Shown here piece by piece: positions 20,051 to 30,238 of a DNA stretch of 64,000 nucleotides (positions are counted from its first letter, which is position 1; every line of letters starts with the position of its first letter). The stretch lies in the NCBI RefSeq assembly GCF_023734095.1, contig NZ_AP024620.1, positions 3,158,501-3,222,500 on the forward strand. Reading direction: 5' to 3'. The DNA comes from Moorella sp. Hama-1. GTDB lineage: Bacteria > Bacillota > DSM-521 > Neomoorellales > Neomoorellaceae. The notes beneath the pieces are model-generated. The model was not told the origin of the DNA, ran no database searches, and was given only the letters and a program-made list of their open reading frames with translations. The translations under genes and the position numbers were made by a program.

Positions 20051-20950
20051 TCTGCTTAAGAAACCCTCGGGGTTGATGGCTTTGCCTTTTTCCCGGACCT
20101 CGAAGTGGAGGTGGGGCCCGCTGGCGTTACCCGTCGCCCCGACTTCGGCGATAGCTTCCCCGGCCTGGACGTACTCTCCCGTCTTTACTAGATTCCGGGA
20201 GGTATGGGCGTAGACCGTCTCCAGGCCATTACCGTGGTCGATCTTCACCATCTGGCCATAGATGCTGTTACCCCATCCGGATAAAACCACTGTGCCGGCC
20301 AGGGCGGCCCGGATTTTATCGCCCAGGTTACCGGCGATATCCAGGCCGTGGTGGAACTCCCCACCCCGCCAGCCAAAGCCGGAGGTAATAGCCCCGATGA
20401 GGGGCCAGACCAGGGAAGCAGCCGGCTTTAAGTCTATACTCCGCGAGGCCAGGCTTACAGCCGGTCTGACCGCCGCCACAGCCGGGGAGCCGGGGATGGT
20501 CAGGATGGTACCCACACGGAGGTTGCGGGAATCGGCAATGCCGTTGGCGGCCGCCAGCTGGCCGGCATCGACGCTGTAACGCCGGGCAATACTCCACAGG
20601 GTGTCGCCCGCGGTAACCGTATAGGTCTGGTCCGCCATATGGGGCAGGACCAGGAACTGCCCCGCTGTAAGGGTGACCCCGGGCTCCAGGCCATTCATGG
20701 CCGCGATGAGTTCCGGATCGGCCTGGAAACGGCGCCCCAGGCGTTCCAGGGTATCGCCTTCCTCCACCCGGTAGATACGGGTATAGCTGTTGACCCGGCT
20801 CGCCAGTTGCTGGTATTCCGCCGGGGCCATGGTCGTTGCCACCTGCTGTAGATCATCGATGACGGCCGCCCGGGCCGGCAGGATACCCGGACTGGTAGCC
20901 AGCATGGCTAACGTCAAGGTCAGGGTTACCGCCATCTTTTTTGGCAGCAT
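20048..20950 (-). CDS. LysM and M23 peptidoglycan endopeptidase
   Basis: Secreted or wall-bound zinc metallopeptidase. A signal peptide covers about residues 1-28 (hydrophobic core then ARA-A). Two LysM wall-binding domains follow: about 57-103 (YRVEEGDTLERLGRRF) and about 109-152 (YTVTAGDTLWSIARRYSV). The C-terminal M23 domain (about 185-300) has HHGLDIAG and GPHLHFEVR, carrying the zinc ligands and catalytic His. Likely role is peptidoglycan remodelling in growth or sporulation; the exact bond cleaved cannot be read. Confidence 0.93.
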   Translation of the reverse strand: MLPKKMAVTLTLTLAMLATSPGILPARAAVIDDLQQVATTMAPAEYQQLASRVNSYTRIYRVEEGDTLERLGRRFQADPELIAAMNGLEPGVTLTAGQFLVLPHMADQTYTVTAGDTLWSIARRYSVDAGQLAAANGIADSRNLRVGTILTIPGSPAVAAVRPAVSLASRSIDLKPAASLVWPLIGAITSGFGWRGGEFHHGLDIAGNLGDKIRAALAGTVVLSGWGNSIYGQMVKIDHGNGLETVYAHTSRNLVKTGEYVQAGEAIAEVGATGNASGPHLHFEVREKGKAINPEGFLSR

Positions 20951-21030
20951 GCTAATTCACTCCTGTTCACAAATCCTTTGTCAGATAATGGTTTGGTTGC
21001 CATTTAGCCATTATTTTAGCCATGCTCTAA

Positions 21031-21068
21031 CAAAAATATACCCGGAACCCTGGTCTGGGGCTCCGGGT
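21031..21068 (-). terminator. Terminator after rho
   Basis: Arms CCCGGA (21041-21046) and TCCGGG (21062-21067) around a loop that can pair further (CCCTGG with CCAGACC-like bases), followed on the minus strand by TATATTTTTG. An intrinsic terminator for the rho gene itself. Confidence 0.6.
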
Positions 21069-21117
21069 GCAATCTTGAGTTTATGCAGGCGCCTGCCGCA
21101 GAAGGCGACCTGGGCTA

Positions 21118-22407
21118 TCAATGTTCCCGGGGGAAAAGGGCCGGCAGGGCACGCAGGAGGTCCTGGTTACTCCTGGTTTTCTTCATGGCGTCGAGCATGG
21201 CTTCGGCGACCTCCACCGGCCCCATGCCGCTGCTCACCCGCCGGAAGTTCCAGACCAGGTCCAGTTCCTCCCGGCTGAGGAGCAGTTCCTCCCGCCGGGT
21301 GCCGGAGCGTTTAACGTCAATGGCCGGGAAGATCCGCCGTTCGGCCAGCCGCCGGTCCAGGATGAGCTCCATATTGCCGGTGCCTTTGAATTCCTCGAAA
21401 ATAACCTCGTCCATGCGGCTACCCGTTTCGATGAGGGCTGTAGCCACGATGGTCAGGCTGCCCCCTTCCTCGATATTCCGGGCCGCACCGAAGAAGCGCT
21501 TGGGTTTATAAAGGGCGGTAGGGTCGACGCCGCCAGACAGGGTACGACCGCTGGGGGGAACGACCAGGTTGTGGGCCCGGGCCAGGCGGGTAATACTGTC
21601 CAGGAGGACGACGACGTCTTTTTTATGCTCCACCAGGCGTTTGGCCCGCTCCAGGACCATATCGGCCACCTTGACGTGGTTTTCGGGCAGCTCATCAAAG
21701 GTGGAGCTGATGACCTCACCCCGGACGGAACGCTCGATGTCGGTGACCTCTTCCGGGCGCTCGTCGATTAAGAGGATCATGAGTTCGACTGCGGGGTAAT
21801 TGGTCTTGATGGCGTTGGCTATCTTTTTGAGCAGGACAGTCTTGCCGGCTTTAGGGGGGGAAACTATGAGGGCCCGCTGGCCCTTGCCGATAGGGGCAAT
21901 CAGATCGATAATCCGGGCCGAAGGGTCGCCGTTGGCTGTTTCCAGGGTGTAGCGTTCGGAAGGATAGATGGGGGTCAGGGCGTCAAAGTGCAGGCGTTCC
22001 GCCGCCGTTTCCGGGTTTTCGCCGTTGACCTTTTCAACCCGCAGGAGGGCAAAAAAACGTTCGTTGTCCCTGGGTGGCCGGACCAGCCCGGCCACCTTGT
22101 CCCCTGTGCGCAGGTCGAAACGACGAATCTGGGAAGGGGAGATATAGATATCGTCACCGCTGGCCAGGTAGCCAAAGGGCCTTAAAAACCCGTAACCATC
22201 CGGGAGTATCTCCAGGATACCCTGGGCCTGGAGCTGTTCTTCCCTGGCCTCCTCCTGGTGTTCTTTCTGTTCCTGCTGGGCCAGGGCCTTGGCAATCTCA
22301 AAGACGAGCTCTTTCTTGCGCATCCGGGAATAGCCGCTTAAATTTAACTCGCGGGCCATCCGGTAGAGCTCCACCATGGTCTTGCTTTCTAGTTCAGCCG
22401 TATTCAA
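21118..22407 (-). CDS. rho: Transcription termination factor Rho
   Basis: Hexameric RNA helicase that ends transcription. 429 residues: an N-terminal helical subdomain ([17 protein letters not shown]), a cold-shock-like RNA-binding fold ([27 protein letters not shown]) and the ATPase core with the Walker A PPKAGKT near residue 190. It has a TTG start at 22407 after GGAGG. It lies downstream of fsa in Bacillus-like order. Confidence 0.97.
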   Translation of the reverse strand: MNTAELESKTMVELYRMARELNLSGYSRMRKKELVFEIAKALAQQEQKEHQEEAREEQLQAQGILEILPDGYGFLRPFGYLASGDDIYISPSQIRRFDLRTGDKVAGLVRPPRDNERFFALLRVEKVNGENPETAAERLHFDALTPIYPSERYTLETANGDPSARIIDLIAPIGKGQRALIVSPPKAGKTVLLKKIANAIKTNYPAVELMILLIDERPEEVTDIERSVRGEVISSTFDELPENHVKVADMVLERAKRLVEHKKDVVVLLDSITRLARAHNLVVPPSGRTLSGGVDPTALYKPKRFFGAARNIEEGGSLTIVATALIETGSRMDEVIFEEFKGTGNMELILDRRLAERRIFPAIDVKRSGTRREELLLSREELDLVWNFRRVSSGMGPVEVAEAMLDAMKKTRSNQDLLRALPALFPREH

Positions 22408-22455
22408 AAAATATAAACCTCCGTATTAACGGCCGGCGGCAGGGCGGGATACGGC

Positions 22456-23103
22456 TTATTTATCCTTGACCTTCTCCCAGTCTGCCAAAAATTTGGCCAG
22501 GCCGGCGTCTGTAAGGGGATGCTTCAGCATCTGCATGATGACTTTATAGGGAACGGTGGCGATATCGGCGCCCAGGCGGGCTGCCTCCAGGACGTGGAGG
22601 GGGTGGCGGATGCTGGCGGCGATGACCTGGGTCTTAAAACCATACTGGGCATAAATGGGTACGATATCGGCGATAACCTGCATGCCGTCATGGCTGATGT
22701 CGTCCAGGCGGCCGACAAAGGGACTGACGTAGGTCGCCCCCGCCAGGGCTGCCAGCAGGGCCTGGTTGGCGGAAAACACCAGGGTCACGTTGGTTTTGAT
22801 GCCGCGGGCGGATAACTCCTTGACCGCTTTAAGGCCCTCGGCGATCATGGGGATCTTGATGACAATGTTGGGGTGGATAGCCGCCAGTTCGACCCCTTCG
22901 TTAACCATGGCCGGCGCCTGGGTGCTGACTACTTCGGCGCTGATAGGTCCGTCCACGATGGCCGCAATCTCGGCGACTACCTCCCGGAAATTACGCCCTT
23001 CCCGGGCAATGAGGGACGGATTGGTGGTTACACCTGCAATTATACCCAGATCGTTGGCTGCTTTAATCTCGGCGACATTGGCAGTATCAATAAAAATTCG
23101 CAC
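22456..23103 (-). CDS. fsa: Transaldolase / fructose-6-phosphate aldolase-like
   Basis: A 215-residue TIM-barrel enzyme of the small transaldolase (TalC/FSA) family. The Schiff-base Lys83 is in [20 protein letters not shown] and [11 protein letters not shown] are further signatures. Members act either as transaldolase or as fructose-6-phosphate aldolase, and the sequence alone does not decide. The GTG start at 23103 has a GGAGGTG site. Adjacent to fba and rho, like ywjH in Bacillus. Confidence 0.92.
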   Translation of the reverse strand: MRIFIDTANVAEIKAANDLGIIAGVTTNPSLIAREGRNFREVVAEIAAIVDGPISAEVVSTQAPAMVNEGVELAAIHPNIVIKIPMIAEGLKAVKELSARGIKTNVTLVFSANQALLAALAGATYVSPFVGRLDDISHDGMQVIADIVPIYAQYGFKTQVIAASIRHPLHVLEAARLGADIATVPYKVIMQMLKHPLTDAGLAKFLADWEKVKDK

Positions 23104-23370
23104 AACAGGGCACCTCCAGCAAGAGTTGTTAAAAGATGCGCCACCCCTGGTCGCCAGGGTGTAGGCGGCGCTCTACACCAGCAAGGAGTTATTAAAGGAT
23201 TCACCACCAGCCGGGGAAAATCCTGCCGGAATGGAAAAAGTATCTGCCCGATGTCATTAATTTCCGGGCGGTGAGTGCTAGGAGGGCTTCAAGGCGCCTG
23301 CCTGGCCTTTTTGGAGCGTATGTAAAGGGGTCCTGCCAGGAGTACAGGCGGTAGTGCCGCCAGGTGGCAG
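23104..23370. other. Gap between DUF1540 gene and fsa
   Basis: No convincing gene. Two imperfect direct copies of a 30-nt stretch (CAGCAAGAGTTGTTAAAAGA and CAGCAAGGAGTTATTAAAGG) start about 60 nt apart at about 23119 and 23179, and a hairpin (CACCCCTGG/CCAGGGTG) lies at about 23141-23160. A long open frame through here has no ribosome site and no recognisable protein features. Confidence 0.4.
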
Positions 23371-23406
23371 GAAAAGAGCCCGGCGGCAGGTGGGCCGCAG
23401 GGCTCT
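23371..23406 (-). terminator. Terminator after the DUF1540 gene
   Basis: A 13-bp GC-rich stem (AGAGCCCGGCGGC pairing with GCCGCAGGGCTCT, one mismatch) with a short loop, followed on the minus strand by TTTTCC. Confidence 0.7.
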
Positions 23407-23423
23407 CTTCAGCCCAAAAGGGT

Positions 23424-23576
23424 TTACTTATTCTTCGGGCGGAAGGTATGGCACGCTGTACCGTCGGAAGTAGAAACTTTGCGGTCCCCGCTGGACCTGA
23501 CTTCGATAGAATCGGCGGTACAGGCCATGTTATCCCAGTAGTGGCACTCTTCAACGCCGCATTTAATCCCTGCCAT
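23424..23576 (-). CDS. DUF1540 small cysteine protein
   Basis: A 50-residue protein with four Cys (KCGVEECHYWDNMACTAD...ACHTF), matching the DUF1540 pattern of small, probably metal-binding Clostridial proteins of unknown function. The ATG at 23576 is preceded by AGGTGGAGGAAT, a near-perfect ribosome site, which decides the start despite a longer open frame upstream. It stands alone between fba and fsa with its own terminator. Confidence 0.82.
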   Translation of the reverse strand: MAGIKCGVEECHYWDNMACTADSIEVRSSGDRKVSTSDGTACHTFRPKNK

Positions 23577-23661
23577 ATTCCTCCACCTCCTTCTGGTGCA
23601 CACCATTAGGTTTTCACTCAAGCGGAGAAATATACAGGCTATGGCCGGTCCCTTCTCGAGG

Positions 23662-24525
23662 TTACCGCCCGGGCGCCTTGCCGGCGCAGCCAAAGACCCG
23701 CATCTTATGGCTGATGATTTTCGTGGCGGCATCCCGGGCCGGGCCCAGGACCTTGCGCGGGTCGATCTCGTCGGGGTTGGCCGCCAGGGCGTCCCGGGTG
23801 GCCTCGACAAAGGCGACGCGGATATCGGTGTCAATATTGATCTTGCGGACGCCCAAGCTTACGGCGCGGCGGATGTCGTCGTCCGGCACCCCGGAAGAAC
23901 CGTGAAGGACAATGGGCGTCGGCACCAGGCGGTCGATGGTCGCCAGGCGGTCAAAATCCAGTTTGGGGGTACCATGGTAGCGCCCGTGGGCCGTGCCGAT
24001 GGCAATGGCCAGGGCATCGACGCCGGTTTCCCGGGCGAAGCGCTGCGCCTCTTCCGGGTCGGTCATGGTGGCCTCCCGTTCGGAAACTTTGATCTGCTCC
24101 TCAGTACCGCCAATGCGCCCCAGCTCCCCTTCCACTGAGGCGCCCATGGCGTGGGCGATCTCGACGACCTTCCTGGTCAGGGCGATATTCTCTTCCAGGG
24201 GATATTTAGAACCGTCAATCATCACCGAGGTAAAACCGGCCCGCAGGCAACGCAGGACCTGGTTAAAGTCGGTGCCGTGGTCCAGGTGCAGGACCACCGG
24301 AACCGGCACCTGGCTGGCGGCCGTACGCACCAGGGAGGTTATGTACTCCAGCCCGGCGTATTTGATGGCTCCCTGGCTGGCCTGGATGATTACCGGCGCT
24401 CCTTCGGCAGCGGCGGCATTGATAATGGCCTGGACGATCTCCATGTTGTTGCAGTTGAAGGCCCCGACGGCATAGCCGCCGGCATCGGCCGCCTGAAGGA
24501 CGTCGACCAAAGTAACTAACGGCAT
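23662..24525 (-). CDS. fba: Fructose-bisphosphate aldolase, class II
   Basis: Zinc-dependent aldolase splitting fructose 1,6-bisphosphate in glycolysis and gluconeogenesis. 287 residues; metal and catalytic residues lie in LHLDHGTD near residue 83, SVEGELGRIGG, GTAHGRY and LHGSSGVPD. Of the short class II (FbaA/GatY-like) type. Tagatose-bisphosphate activity cannot be excluded, but synteny with spo0F and fsa supports the glycolytic role. Confidence 0.95.
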   Translation of the reverse strand: MPLVTLVDVLQAADAGGYAVGAFNCNNMEIVQAIINAAAAEGAPVIIQASQGAIKYAGLEYITSLVRTAASQVPVPVVLHLDHGTDFNQVLRCLRAGFTSVMIDGSKYPLEENIALTRKVVEIAHAMGASVEGELGRIGGTEEQIKVSEREATMTDPEEAQRFARETGVDALAIAIGTAHGRYHGTPKLDFDRLATIDRLVPTPIVLHGSSGVPDDDIRRAVSLGVRKINIDTDIRVAFVEATRDALAANPDEIDPRKVLGPARDAATKIISHKMRVFGCAGKAPGR

Positions 24526-24586
24526 GGATTAAACTCCCTCCGAAATGAGATATGAGATGTGGGAGGTGAGAGGTGGGATTCTTGTA

Positions 24587-24607
24587 GAAACTGGCTACGC
24601 CAGTTTC
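24587..24607 (-). other. Perfect 9-bp hairpin between CpXC-like gene and fba
   Basis: GAAACTGGC and its exact complement flank a 3-nt loop in the 200-nt gap. It has no T-run and its role is unclear. I see no other clear signal in this gap. Confidence 0.4.
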
Positions 24608-24724
24608 AGATTAAAGCTTGCTCGCCTCTCATTTCTTCCCTTCGTTGGTGGCGGCCCGCCATCATGGGTGGCTCCTCCGAAAATAGGGGTCTGCCTGGTT
24701 TATTTTTTCTTGGTTAACAATGGA

Positions 24725-25402
24725 TCATACCGGGGATTTCCGGCTCTGCCGGGGCCGGCGCCTGGTCTGGCCCGGCAGGGCGTCTCTTGCCATATGACCG
24801 GGGAGGAGAATCTCCTCCAACCCCTCCAATTGATTCAGATCGGCCATATCTCCAGCCGGCAGGATTTTCTCCGCCCCGCAAGAGTCGCAGCGCAGCTGTA
24901 AGTGGCCGGGGAAAATCTCAACCTCGATATTATCGTTACCACAGCCGCAGTGAACGTGACCGCTTTCGGCCAGCTGGAAAACTAAGGCCAGGAGCTGGTA
25001 CATGGCATCGGGTTCTTCAAAATAGCCACTGAGGCCCAGGTCTTCGGCCATTTCCGCCAGGGAGCGATCGTGTTGCTGGACCGCCCGCTGCACCCGGTCC
25101 CGCGGCCCGATAAACCCCACCTCCAGGTCGGTTTCACTGCAGATCAAGGTTAAAAGCTCCGGGGACCAGATTTCCCGGCGGTGATAATGGGCCAGGTGCA
25201 TATTATCGCACATACCGCAGTGGTACTGCAGCCAAAAATTTCTCCCCCGCCTGGTGCCGATAGTTAAAAGGATCATGCCGCAGCTACACTCCAGCTGCCA
25301 GGTGCGAGCCCCGGAAAGGCTAAAGAGGGAGAGGCCGCGGAATTCTAACCGTCCGCAGGATGGACAACGCAAAGCCACAACGGTGGTGGTGGGGATAAGC
25401 AT
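24725..25402 (-). CDS. Zinc-ribbon-rich hypothetical protein
   Basis: A 225-residue soluble protein with five Cys pairs: CPSC near residue 13, CSC near 39, HCGMC near 61, CGC near 152 and CDSC near 174. These look like zinc ribbons resembling the CpXC family. The C-terminal tail is Arg-rich. No enzyme motif is visible and the function is unknown. It lies between spo0F and fba, and the first codons follow a ribosome site (GGAGGTACGG). Confidence 0.55.
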   Translation of the reverse strand: MLIPTTTVVALRCPSCGRLEFRGLSLFSLSGARTWQLECSCGMILLTIGTRRGRNFWLQYHCGMCDNMHLAHYHRREIWSPELLTLICSETDLEVGFIGPRDRVQRAVQQHDRSLAEMAEDLGLSGYFEEPDAMYQLLALVFQLAESGHVHCGCGNDNIEVEIFPGHLQLRCDSCGAEKILPAGDMADLNQLEGLEEILLPGHMARDALPGQTRRRPRQSRKSPV

Positions 25403-25461
25403 TCCCGTACCTCCTTACCCCCTCCATATTCGCCGTCAGGGTCCGGATTCCTGCTCCCATT

Positions 25462-25495
25462 TAATTTTAAAGGGCTGCTTTTCACAGCCCTTTTA
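25462..25495 (-). terminator. Terminator after spo0F
   Basis: An 8-bp stem AAGGGCTG/CAGCCCTT with a 7-nt loop immediately after the spo0F stop; the minus-strand tail is TTAAAATTAAAT, so the T-run is interrupted. Confidence 0.6.
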
Positions 25496-25500
25496 TACTA

Positions 25501-25908
25501 CTACAATCCCCGCTTTTCAACCCGCGGCCTGACGACAGGCATATTCTGTCCCCAAAACTGTTGAACCAGACGGTAAAGCTCCTGGATGTCAAAGGGTTTC
25601 TGTAAGTAAAAGCTCACCCCGTACCTGCTGGCCTGTTCAGTCAGCTCTAGCTCATTGTAGGCTGTAATAACAATCACGGGCAGGGTCACAAACCGTCGTC
25701 GGAGCTCCTGGAGAAAATCCAGGCCATTCATACCCGGCATCTTCATATCCAGGATGACCAGAGAGGGTTCTTCCAAGGTGATCTTTTCCAGGGCCTCCTG
25801 GCCATCGGTCGCTGCTGTGACAGTAAAACCTGCTATTTTTAGCGCCTCAGCGATTAAACGACGTACACCGGGCTGGTCATCAATAACCATTACCTTTTTA
25901 CCCGCCAG
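25501..25908 (-). CDS. spo0F: Sporulation phosphorelay response regulator Spo0F
   Basis: Single-domain receiver that passes phosphate from sporulation kinases towards Spo0A. The acidic pocket is in MVIDDQPGVRRL, the phospho-Asp is in LVILDMKMPGMNG, and the Thr and Lys switch residues are in VIVITAYNE and YLQKPFD. No output domain. An ATG at 25890 has a poor ribosome site, whereas a CTG six codons upstream at 25908 follows GGAGGTGA at ideal spacing and adds the residues (AGKKV) usual in Spo0F, so I use it. It has a sigma-H promoter and lies between alr and the CpXC-like gene. Confidence 0.88.
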   Translation of the reverse strand: MAGKKVMVIDDQPGVRRLIAEALKIAGFTVTAATDGQEALEKITLEEPSLVILDMKMPGMNGLDFLQELRRRFVTLPVIVITAYNELELTEQASRYGVSFYLQKPFDIQELYRLVQQFWGQNMPVVRPRVEKRGL

Positions 25909-25990
25909 ACCAGCTCACCTCCGGTTCCAGTGGCCTTAATACCCCCTTTTTTACCGCTCCGCTTTTTCGCTTGCTCTTCGCTGTATAAAA

Positions 25991-26019
25991 ATATTCGGTA
26001 ACTGTTGTTCGATTCCTGC
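25991..26019 (-). promoter_or_regulatory. Sigma-H promoter of spo0F
   Basis: On the minus strand GCAGGAATC, an 11-nt spacer, then ACCGAATAT. This closely fits the Bacillus sigma-H consensus RNAGGAWWW-N11-12-RNNGAATWW. It lies about 80 nt upstream of the spo0F start. In Bacillus spo0F is transcribed by sigma-H at sporulation onset. Confidence 0.72.
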
Positions 26020-26035
26020 CTAATCAATTTAATTT

Positions 26036-27271
26036 TTAGATTCCATTATTTGTACCCGGAAATAAACGTCCTTCAGTCGCCTGTATAAGCTCCCCGGCCA
26101 TGGTCCGGACCAGGTAGGGTTGTCCCTCCCGGCAGTACACCCGCGGCAGGCGGGTACTAGCCGTAGGCCGGCGCAGGTCGACGGTAATGGGCTGGCCGAC
26201 GGTCACCTCCGGCAGGTGGCCGATATCGATCATTGATAGCTGCATACCGACACGGCCCACCACCGGCGCCGGCCGGCCGGCTATGGTCACGGTGGTGCCT
26301 TCACCCCCACCCCGGCCCAAATAGGCCAGGATAGTCTTCACCAGGTAGCGGGCCAGGTCATTCAGGTTCTTCGGCCGGGCTACAGCCGTCAGGCTGAAAC
26401 CGTCGGCATAACCCAGGGGGATGACGGCCAGGCGGGTAGCCTTTTTGACTACGTATTCGCCGCCGTAACCTACCGGGGTGCCGGCGGCTACGTCGTGGAT
26501 AAAGAGAATCCGGGCGGTGAACTGCCAGGTATCCCGCAATTCCAGGCCCCGGTGGGGCGCCCGGTAGGGAAACTGGCCGTAAAGGAGGGTGCCGGCACGT
26601 ACCATATCCAGGTGCATCTCCGGGTGGTTCAAAATACCGGAGCTATTGCAAATATGTTTTAAAGGGATGGTAATCCCGCTTTCTTCCAGAGCCGCCAGGA
26701 CGGAACGGAAACAATCCAGCTGCCGGCCGGCGGAGCCAGGGCTGGTGGCCTCCGCCAGGTGGCTGTAGATACCCTCCAGCTGGATAGCGGGCCAGCTGGC
26801 CATCTCCCTTGCCAGGGGGGTTACTGCGGCCGGCTCCAGGCCGGTACGCTGCAGGCCGGTCTCGACCTTCAAGTGGACCCGGGCCCGCCGCCCGGCCGCT
26901 GCGGCGGCTGCGGCCGCTGCTTCGGCCCCCGCCCGGCTGCTGATACTCAAGGTCAGTCCAGCTCCAATGGCTGCCGGTAACTCCTCCGGCAGGAGGGGGC
27001 TCATGAGGAGGATGGGCAGGTTCAGCCCGGCCTGGCGTAATTCCAGGCCCTCGGCCAGGGTAGTTACCCCCAGGTAATCGGCCCCGGCTGCCTCCAGGAC
27101 CCGGGCCACAGCCACGGCTCCGGCGCCGTAGGCGTCGGCTTTAACTACCGCCAGCAGGCGGGTACCGGGTTGGAGCAGGCCCCGCACGGCCTGCAGGTTG
27201 TGTTCCAGGGCGGTGGCCTCGATGGTAATCCAGCGCGGCCCTACCAGCCGGGTGAGGTTGTCCAGGTCCAT
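26036..27271 (-). CDS. alr: Alanine racemase
   Basis: PLP enzyme making D-alanine for peptidoglycan. About 411 residues from the ATG at 27271 (site GGGAGGAG). The PLP Lys is in VVKADAYGAG near residue 46 and the Tyr-containing GYGGEY with PLGYADGF follows in the second domain. The usual C-terminal CMD segment is replaced by GRVGMQLSMIDIG, somewhat divergent, and an Ala-rich stretch (about nine Ala) lies near residue 140. It follows femAB by about 16 nt and precedes spo0F. Confidence 0.92.
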   Translation of the reverse strand: MDLDNLTRLVGPRWITIEATALEHNLQAVRGLLQPGTRLLAVVKADAYGAGAVAVARVLEAAGADYLGVTTLAEGLELRQAGLNLPILLMSPLLPEELPAAIGAGLTLSISSRAGAEAAAAAAAAAGRRARVHLKVETGLQRTGLEPAAVTPLAREMASWPAIQLEGIYSHLAEATSPGSAGRQLDCFRSVLAALEESGITIPLKHICNSSGILNHPEMHLDMVRAGTLLYGQFPYRAPHRGLELRDTWQFTARILFIHDVAAGTPVGYGGEYVVKKATRLAVIPLGYADGFSLTAVARPKNLNDLARYLVKTILAYLGRGGGEGTTVTIAGRPAPVVGRVGMQLSMIDIGHLPEVTVGQPITVDLRRPTASTRLPRVYCREGQPYLVRTMAGELIQATEGRLFPGTNNGI

Positions 27272-27287
27272 GGGCTTCTCCTCCCTT

Positions 27288-28397
27288 TTATTCGCTATCC
27301 GCCTGCCGGGCTTGTTCCCCCCGGGCCTTGCGCCAGAACAGCAGGCGGCGGAAAACCCGGGAGTAGAGGGGCAGGCCGGTCTGCCAGAGCCAGTAGAAGA
27401 AGGGCGCGTAAACCAGGTCGTACTCGCCGACAAACTCGGTAAATGCACCGTTAAAGCCCTTTTTGAAGCGATAAAGGCCGTAAAGGGGGTTGCTCGCATC
27501 GAGAATGCCGGGCACGCCCCGGAAGTCGTACATGGTACAGCCCTGCTCTTTGGCCCAGCGGATCATGGTCCACTGCAGGAGGTAGTTGGGCATGACGTTA
27601 CGGTGACGGTTGCTGGAGGCTCCGTAGAGGTACCAGGCCTTATCCCCCATGATAAAGGCCAGGGTGCCGGCGATGGGTTCCCCCTGGTAGATGGCCAGGA
27701 AGAGTTTGGCGTAGCCCCGCTCCACCATCTCCCGCCACATGGTTTCAAAGTAGCTGTAGGAACGAACCAGGAAGCGGTCCCGCAGGGTGGTTTCTTTCAG
27801 TATCTCATAGAAAACCGGCAAGTCCTCCAGGGCGCAGTCTTCTTTGATGACTACCCCTTTTTTCTCGGCCAGGCGAATGTTGTACCTGGTCTTGCCGTGC
27901 ATGTTGGCCAGGAGCTCCTCCAGGGAAGGGGTGATATCCAGGCGGAAGACGTGGCGGGGCTGGACGCCGTCAAAGCCGGCGCCCCCGGTAGCCAGGCGAA
28001 AGCCCTTCTCCTGGAGGAGGGCCTTGACCTGGCTATCCCTCTCCGGGATGTCGGGATCGATTTTTAGCAGGATGGCCCCTTCCTGGCGCGCCACCCGGCC
28101 GATAGCCGCCAAAAGTTCATTAAAAAGGTCGGTATCATGAAAGTCAACTACCGGCCCCCGGGGAGAGTAAAGGATTGATTTCTGAATATAGGGGAGTTGC
28201 CGCTTCAATAGGCTGGCGGCGGCGATGATCCGGCCTTCCTCCTCCAGGACCAGGCGCAGGGGCTGCCAGCCGGTGGTCGCCTTAACCTCGCCCCAGCCGT
28301 AAGACTGGAGGAAGTGGCCTTTGGGATGGCCGGCCACGAAGGCATCAAAGGTCTTTTCTTCTTCAGGCCCGATTAACCGGGCCTGCCTGGTGGCCAT
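27288..28397 (-). CDS. FemAB-family aminoacyltransferase
   Basis: A 369-residue member of the FemABX fold (two GNAT-like domains). Typical segments are GHFLQSYGWGEVK, LYSPRGPVVDF, TRYNIRLAEKKGV and YDFRGVPG near the end. Such enzymes add amino acids from aminoacyl-tRNA to lipid II or UDP-muramyl-pentapeptide cross-bridges. The amino acid added is not predictable. Being next to alr suggests a cell-wall role. Confidence 0.88.
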   Translation of the reverse strand: MATRQARLIGPEEEKTFDAFVAGHPKGHFLQSYGWGEVKATTGWQPLRLVLEEEGRIIAAASLLKRQLPYIQKSILYSPRGPVVDFHDTDLFNELLAAIGRVARQEGAILLKIDPDIPERDSQVKALLQEKGFRLATGGAGFDGVQPRHVFRLDITPSLEELLANMHGKTRYNIRLAEKKGVVIKEDCALEDLPVFYEILKETTLRDRFLVRSYSYFETMWREMVERGYAKLFLAIYQGEPIAGTLAFIMGDKAWYLYGASSNRHRNVMPNYLLQWTMIRWAKEQGCTMYDFRGVPGILDASNPLYGLYRFKKGFNGAFTEFVGEYDLVYAPFFYWLWQTGLPLYSRVFRRLLFWRKARGEQARQADSE

Positions 28398-28508
28398 TAT
28401 TCTCCACCTCCCCCGTTTGTCTTGCCTGGCCCGTATGAACCAGGCGCTGATAGAATAGCCGGTCCGCCATAGCTGAATCCGGCTGTGCCGGGAGCACCCG
28501 GAGAAGCA

Positions 28509-30236
<1,728 letters not shown>

Positions 30237-30238
<2 letters not shown>

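Noticed and set aside
23201-23554. 117-codon minus-strand frame across the DUF1540 gene
   Set aside because: Overlaps the better-supported DUF1540 gene and its terminator; composition unlike a protein.
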